The notes beneath the pieces are model-generated. The model made no database searches and was not told the origin of the DNA. It worked only from the letters and a program-made list of their open reading frames with translations. Source: Eubacterium sp. (GTDB taxonomy: Bacteria; Bacillota; Clostridia; Lachnospirales; Lachnospiraceae). From it: a stretch of DNA of 9,947 nt. Numbering within the stretch: position 1 is the stretch's first letter; every line of letters starts with the position of its first letter. A program made the position numbers and the translations under genes. The stretch lies in the NCBI GenBank assembly GCA_017445525.1, contig JAFSTZ010000208.1, forward strand, positions 1 through 9,947. The letters are read 5' to 3'. This document shows positions 6,490-9,947 of this stretch, piece after piece.

Positions 6490-8315
6490 TCGCCACGTCC
6501 TCCTTCCATAGTTCCGCAACCATAGAAGTCACACCTCAGACAGCGACCGGCCTCGCGCAGTGCTTCAGCTTTGGTCATATCGACCTCTACGAAAGAAAAA
6601 TCCTCCCGTCGCTCAAACGGATCCCGCTCCTCGATCTCCAGTCTGCCGGTCGGGATGCAGGGATTTGGTGAAGGAGCCGGTATCTCTACACGGCGATCAA
6701 GCTTGTGATGATAGCCCAGATACTCGTCGATATTATGAGCGGCAACCTGACCTGCAGCTATGGCACGGATCGCTGTGGACGGACCGGTCACACAGTCGCC
6801 CCCTGCAAACACTCCCTTTGTGTTCAGGACGCGGCATTCTTCATCTGCCAGGATTCTTCCTCTCTCAACAGGGAATGATGCCTTTTCAAATACTTCAACA
6901 TCCGCTCTCTGTCCGACTCCGAGTATCAACAGATCACAGGTAAAACGATAGGGATATTTTTCCGAATGCTCGGTAGTCATCATACCATTTTTATCATACT
7001 CGGCAACGATCTCCGGTTGCAGCCATACTGCGCACACCTTTCCGGTTTCGGGGTCTGTTTCGATATTTAGAAAAGATAACAGTGTTCTGAATCTCACACC
7101 CTCCTGCATCGCTGCGGTAACCTCTGTGTCAAGAGCTGTGATATCGTCTCTATTTCTGGTAAATACATGTATCGTTTCGGCGTGAAGTCTGGCCAGCGTA
7201 CGTGCAGCATCCATCGCTACGTTTCCTCCGCCTATGAGGACAACATGTTTGCCTTTCACGTCAGGTGCTTCACCACGGCTTACCATCTGCAGAAGATCAG
7301 CAGCAGGGATGACGTTATCTGCGTCTGCTCCCTCCACGGGCAGGCGGTTACCGATCTGTGCGCCGAGGCCGATGTATATGGCATCGTATTTATCCTGTAT
7401 ATCCTTTATATCGATATCGCTGCCGATGCGGGTAGAGGTTTTGACAGTAATATCTCCGGCGCTTAATATATAGTCGATATCTCTGTCAAGCTTTTCTTTT
7501 GGCAGGCGGTACTCCGGAATACCGTAACGGAGCATACCGCCAAGCTTCTCATGTTCATCAAATACTGTTACTGCATGTCCCATCCGTGCACAAAAGTAAG
7601 CCGTTGTAAGACCGGATGGACCGCCTCCGATAACGGCTATTTTTTTCCCGGTTGGAACGGGTGAGGGGAGGACCGGATCTGTCCCTTCAGATGAATCGAC
7701 GGCGTATTTTTTTAACGCTCTTATATTTATTGAATCATCTATCAGGAGTCGTCGACACTTCTTCTCACAAGGATGTTCGCAGATCATCGCACAGGAAACC
7801 GGGAACGGGTTTTTCTCGCGGATCACGTTAACTGCATCGGAGTATTTTTCTGCTTTGATACAGGCTATATATCCGGGGACATCGACATGTGCCGGACACA
7901 GAGTTACGCAGGGTATCGTCTGGGATGCATGCCCGACGCATCGCTTATCACGGATATGACTTTCGTATTCGTCCGCAAACTCTACGAGAGAGTCAAGGAT
8001 CAGATTGGCACTTACCACCCCTACGGCACAGTCAGCGGTTGCTGCGATCATACGGCATTTCTCTTCCAATCGGGTGAGAGTTTGCTCCGACCCCGAGCCT
8101 GCCAGTATATCTGCCATCAGGCGATCCAACTGGATGAGTCCGTCTCTGCAGGGTACACACTTACCGCAGCTCTGATTCATCGATATCTGAAACAGGGAGC
8201 GCACCAGCGCCAGCGGACACATCCCGGGCGGGTAGGACATCATACGTGAGCGGAATCTGTACAGCAGGGTATCGATCCTTTCATTCATATCATTTTTGAT
8301 AAATAGTTTCTTCAA
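6486..8315 (-). CDS. NuoF-type Fe-S / GltD-type FAD oxidoreductase, electron-transfer subunit of formate dehydrogenase
   Basis: This 609-residue fusion probably links the formate dehydrogenase to NAD(P). Residues 1-125 resemble the C-terminal Fe-S part of NuoF: SCGKCVPCRDG gives C50, C53 and C56, with C96 as fourth ligand and EFADEYESH at its end. The FMN/NADH part of NuoF is absent. Residues about 130-200 are the GltD-type Cys-rich domain (C136, C140, C175, C179, C183, C187; NPFP before the last four). Residues 225-535 are the flavoprotein: GGGPSG (230-235) for FAD, GGGNVAMD (362-369) for NAD(P), and GVFAGGD (501-507) closing the FAD site. R387 in FTRNRD may favour NADPH, an inference only. 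The tail has RCLRCD (591-596). The start is TTG at 8315, because AAAGGAG (8323-8329) lies 7 bases upstream; ATG at 8288 has no such site. Its stop overlaps the fdhA ATG. A related arrangement is known in NADPH-linked FdhA-like oxidoreductases such as SfrAB, so NADP use is an open alternative. Confidence 0.87.
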   Translation of the reverse strand: MKKLFIKNDMNERIDTLLYRFRSRMMSYPPGMCPLALVRSLFQISMNQSCGKCVPCRDGLIQLDRLMADILAGSGSEQTLTRLEEKCRMIAATADCAVGVVSANLILDSLVEFADEYESHIRDKRCVGHASQTIPCVTLCPAHVDVPGYIACIKAEKYSDAVNVIREKNPFPVSCAMICEHPCEKKCRRLLIDDSINIRALKKYAVDSSEGTDPVLPSPVPTGKKIAVIGGGPSGLTTAYFCARMGHAVTVFDEHEKLGGMLRYGIPEYRLPKEKLDRDIDYILSAGDITVKTSTRIGSDIDIKDIQDKYDAIYIGLGAQIGNRLPVEGADADNVIPAADLLQMVSRGEAPDVKGKHVVLIGGGNVAMDAARTLARLHAETIHVFTRNRDDITALDTEVTAAMQEGVRFRTLLSFLNIETDPETGKVCAVWLQPEIVAEYDKNGMMTTEHSEKYPYRFTCDLLILGVGQRADVEVFEKASFPVERGRILADEECRVLNTKGVFAGGDCVTGPSTAIRAIAAGQVAAHNIDEYLGYHHKLDRRVEIPAPSPNPCIPTGRLEIEERDPFERREDFSFVEVDMTKAEALREAGRCLRCDFYGCGTMEGGRGE

Positions 8316-8322
8316 TGATTTT

Positions 8323-8329
8323 CTCCTTT
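8323..8329 (-). promoter_or_regulatory. Ribosome binding site that fixes the TTG start
   Basis: AAAGGAG on the minus strand lies 7 bases before TTG at 8315-8313. The first in-frame ATG (8288) has only A/T-rich sequence and no purine-rich site before it. The spacing is the reason for preferring the rare start codon. A TTG start can lower expression of the first operon gene relative to the coupled next one. Confidence 0.7.
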
Positions 8330-8427
8330 GATTTAGGTAAGATTTATTTGGGAGAGTGTTTCTTGCAGCTCAATTTTATAATTTTGTAGTATTTCTGTGA
8401 GAAAGCAATATAGTGCGGTATAGTGTA

Positions 8428-8456
8428 ATTATATAAAAAACAAGCTATTAATGCAA
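8428..8456 (-). promoter_or_regulatory. Candidate promoter of the formate dehydrogenase operon
   Basis: On the minus strand TTGCAT (8456-8451) and TATAAT (8433-8428) are separated by 17 bases. The -10 box is perfect, the -35 box weak (3 of 6). Transcription would begin near 8421, leaving a leader of about 105 bases before the TTG start. The rest of the A/T-rich gap 8316-8524 shows no clear riboswitch fold or small gene. Its weak -35 box suggests an activator or other control, but no named site is recognised. Confidence 0.4.
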
Positions 8457-8524
8457 GGATTTATTTTGAAGAAACAGCTGTGTGAAAACAGACTTGAATA
8501 GTAATCTTTAGAGACAAATCCGGC

Positions 8525-8553
8525 TTGACAAACGGGTCGTAAACGGGTATAAT
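8525..8553 (+). promoter_or_regulatory. Consensus sigma-A promoter of the HTH-Uma2 gene
   Basis: TTGACA (8525-8530), a 17-base spacer and TATAAT (8548-8553) match the housekeeping consensus in every position. The start point is expected near 8560, giving a leader of about 70 bases before ATG at 8629. A promoter this strong in front of a DNA-binding protein usually needs repression, consistent with the repeated motif inside it. Confidence 0.85.
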
Positions 8554-8570
8554 ATGGGTAACGAAAGGGT
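8534..8570 (+). promoter_or_regulatory. Four GGGT motifs at exact 11-bp spacing, possible operator
   Basis: GGGT occurs at 8534, 8545, 8556 and 8567. The first two are part of an identical AAACGGGT, at 8530-8537 and 8541-8548; the last three continue as GGGTA. The array overlaps the promoter spacer, the -10 box and the likely start point, so a protein bound there would block RNA polymerase. Spacing of about one helical turn puts all copies on one DNA face. Binding by the downstream HTH protein is inferred. Confidence 0.5.
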
Positions 8571-8594
8571 AGTGTTATAGAACGAGGTGTTATA

Positions 8595-8606
8595 TGCCGA
8601 ACGGCA
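8595..8606 (+). promoter_or_regulatory. Short inverted repeat in the HTH-Uma2 leader
   Basis: TGCCG and CGGCA flank a central AA, making a 12-base symmetric element 22 bases before the start codon. It could be a half-site pair for a dimeric regulator. The two-base centre is too short for an RNA hairpin loop without opening pairs. It could also be chance. Confidence 0.25.
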
Positions 8607-8616
8607 CATGCTACGG

Positions 8617-8624
8617 AAAGGAGG
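8617..8624 (+). promoter_or_regulatory. Ribosome binding site AAAGGAGG
   Basis: A full AAAGGAGG ends 4 bases before ATG at 8629. It supports that start over the in-frame GTG at 8587 and ATG at 8608, neither of which has a comparable site. The spacing is slightly short. Confidence 0.75.
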
Positions 8625-8628
8625 CATT

Positions 8629-9423
8629 ATGACTATAGATGAGATGAAGCAGAAGAAGGAAGAGTATGGATATACCTGTGACTGGATAGCGAGGCAGACC
8701 GGCATCCCGGTTAGTACAGTCAGGAAGGTATTCAGCGGTGAGACGAAGAAACCCAGGCGTGAGACTATGATACAGCTATCTAAACTTTTTTCCAGATCAC
8801 TGACTTATGATTATGCGAGTCGCCCGGAGCCGGTATTTGTATCCGAGGCAGCGCATGCTTATGGGGCGATGGAGCAGGACAGACTTTTTACGTTGGATGA
8901 CTATTATCGTATGCCGGATCAGCCTCGTGTGGAGCTGATAGATGGGCATATATATCTGATGGCTGCGCCGAATGTGATGCACCAGAGGATATCATATGTT
9001 TTGCAGTCTTCGTTAAACAACTTTATCGAGAAAAAAGGTAAGTCATGCTTTGCCTTTGCAGCACCCACAGATGTACAACCCGATGCGGATGATGACACTA
9101 CTATCGTTCAACCGGATGTATTTGTCATCTGCGATGAGAAGAAGATGGAGGATCCCAAACGCATTATAGGTGCTCCCGAGCTGGTGATCGAGATCCTGTC
9201 CCCCACTAATCGCAATCACGATCTTGTCAGAAAAAGAAAGAAGTACGAGAAGGTCGGAGTAAAGGAGTACTGGATGGTCGACCCGGAGGGGCTGACTGTA
9301 ACAACTATCTTATATGAGAATGATTCACTCATTCATATGTACTCTTTTAAAGATCCTGTTCCGGTTGAGTTGACAGGCGGAGAGTTGACTATAGATCTGA
9401 GTCAGTTTTACCATGAGGGGTAG
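8629..9423 (+). CDS. XRE-type HTH fused to Uma2-family (DUF820) nuclease-fold domain
   Basis: The protein has 264 residues. Residues about 3-60 form a Cro/XRE-like helix-turn-helix: DWIARQTGIPVSTVRKVFSG is the two-helix core, followed by KPRRETMIQLSKLF. Residues about 86-262 match Uma2 (DUF820), a PD-(D/E)XK-like fold. Visible are VELIDG (101-106), VQPDVFV (160-166) with D163, APELVIEILSP (182-192) with E188, basic residues through RKRKKYEK (201-208), and GVKEYWMVDPE (210-220). The acidic pair D163/E188 is in place, so metal-dependent nuclease activity is possible, but the role of Uma2 proteins is not established. An alternative is a transcription factor that uses the fold only for DNA or partner binding. 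The gene stands alone between divergent and convergent neighbours, with its own perfect promoter and phased repeats, so autoregulation is likely. The start is set by AAAGGAGG. Confidence 0.87.
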   Translation: MTIDEMKQKKEEYGYTCDWIARQTGIPVSTVRKVFSGETKKPRRETMIQLSKLFSRSLTYDYASRPEPVFVSEAAHAYGAMEQDRLFTLDDYYRMPDQPRVELIDGHIYLMAAPNVMHQRISYVLQSSLNNFIEKKGKSCFAFAAPTDVQPDADDDTTIVQPDVFVICDEKKMEDPKRIIGAPELVIEILSPTNRNHDLVRKRKKYEKVGVKEYWMVDPEGLTVTTILYENDSLIHMYSFKDPVPVELTGGELTIDLSQFYHEG

Positions 9424-9512
9424 TTAGTGGAAAAACTTGTACTTGTATACATATGTCAATGTTATGTAAAGATTACGTTGTTATCCCAGTCTATCTGGTC
9501 GAAACCATGGGC

Positions 9513-9947
9513 TCACTTCACCCGTTTGATCTTCACGCCCTTGCCGATGCCGGAGTTTTTGATCAGTTTTTGTATCCTGTTAAAGTCCTTCTTGCCGGCT
9601 TTGACCCCGATGGTCGCTTTTTTGGCGATACCACTAAATGCGCCCTTGGCTATCTTGGTGATGTCCGGAGCGTTTATTGTTATTTCCTTCGGCTTGGTCT
9701 CGCTACCCTTCAGGAAGTTCTTTTTAAGTGCGGTGACCTTCAGCCTTTCGCCGTTTGCATTTACGGTCTTTGGTATCGTGACCTTGCCGTTTTGGGCGGT
9801 CGTGACAGCCTGCTTGATGGCGACGGTTTTCTTGCCGGTCTTGTTCATGACCACCTTGGAGTGATCCCCCGACGGCTGCTTCACCTGTTCGGTTATCTTT
9901 ACGCTGCCGGACGCGGAGGTCTCGATCTTCTGAGAGGTTTCCTTCCC
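9513..9947 (-). CDS. C-terminal part of BspA-like leucine-rich-repeat surface protein
   Basis: The frame is open from the right edge to a TGA at 9513-9515, giving the last 144 residues; the gene starts outside the window. An in-frame GTG at 9884 is not a real start, because the reading frame continues upstream as plausible protein. A Lys/Thr-rich region is followed by KVTIPKTV, a LKVTALKKNFLKG unit, ITINAPDITKIAKGAFSG and a tail ending VKIKRVK. This is the form of the last repeats of LRR_5 (BspA-type) proteins of Lachnospiraceae, whose last unit often ends in a KKxxVKIKKV-like tail. Such proteins are usually secreted or wall-bound; the signal would be at the missing N-terminus. Of 123 codons checked, 91 end in G or C (about 74%), against about 54% in the first 65 codons of the HTH-Uma2 gene. 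The convergent gap 9424-9512 shows no convincing terminator. Confidence 0.75.
   Translation of the reverse strand, partial: GKETSQKIETSASGSVKITEQVKQPSGDHSKVVMNKTGKKTVAIKQAVTTAQNGKVTIPKTVNANGERLKVTALKKNFLKGSETKPKEITINAPDITKIAKGAFSGIAKKATIGVKAGKKDFNRIQKLIKNSGIGKGVKIKRVK

Noticed and set aside
7773..8249. 158-codon plus-strand frame
   Set aside because: It is antisense to the Cys-rich N-terminal domains of the GltD-type subunit and shows no domain.
9486..9498. Small CCAG/CTGG hairpin as terminator between the convergent genes
   Set aside because: The stem is only 4 bp with no U-tract; too weak to call.
9427..9864. 145-codon hydrophobic frame on the plus strand that looks like a membrane protein
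   Set aside because: It is the complement of the Lys-rich leucine-rich-repeat gene; antisense of Lys/Asn codons gives Phe/Leu/Val-rich sequence. No ribosome site was seen before it.

Overview
The window looks like chromosomal DNA of an anaerobic, low-to-mid GC Gram-positive of the class Clostridia, most likely Lachnospiraceae (inferred). The reasons are AGGAGG-type ribosome binding sites, ATGA stop/start overlaps, a DUF4430 surface protein, a soluble formate dehydrogenase with an iron-sulfur N-terminus, and a BspA-like leucine-rich-repeat surface protein. I see no rRNA, tRNA, CRISPR array, insertion sequence or phage module.

Region 1 (1-2738, + strand) holds the last 40 codons of a HAD-family hydrolase. 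A membrane-anchored DUF4430 protein with a Gly/Ser linker follows, overlapping it by ATGA. After a 27-base gap comes a c-di-GMP enzyme with a degenerate GGDEF domain and an intact EAL domain. These three genes are probably cotranscribed from a promoter upstream of the window.

Region 2 (2739-2887) is a short convergent junction. It holds a 9-bp perfect hairpin and a 54-bp imperfect direct duplication. The duplication copies the very end, including the stop codon, of the opposing peptidase gene.

Region 3 (2864-8315, - strand, read right to left) is a tight three-gene operon. It starts with a fused NuoF-type iron-sulfur/GltD-type flavoprotein, continues with the molybdopterin catalytic subunit of a formate dehydrogenase (Cys form), and ends with an exported M15-family (VanY/CwlK-like) cell-wall peptidase. 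Both junctions are ATGA overlaps. The first two products probably form a soluble NAD(P)-linked formate dehydrogenase. The peptidase has no evident metabolic link to them.

Region 4 (8316-9423) is a divergent intergenic region. A weaker leftward promoter serves the formate dehydrogenase operon. A rightward promoter with perfect consensus boxes carries four GGGT motifs exactly 11 bp apart. It drives a protein that joins an XRE-type helix-turn-helix to a Uma2 (DUF820, PD-(D/E)XK-like) nuclease-fold domain. Autoregulation is a reasonable inference.

Region 5 (9513-9947, - strand) is the C-terminal part of a large secreted leucine-rich-repeat protein that continues beyond the right edge. About three quarters of its third codon positions are G or C, clearly above its neighbour.

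The items most worth following are the phased GGGT promoter with its HTH-Uma2 gene, the GltD-type formate dehydrogenase operon ending in a peptidase, and the duplicated gene tail at 2762-2887.
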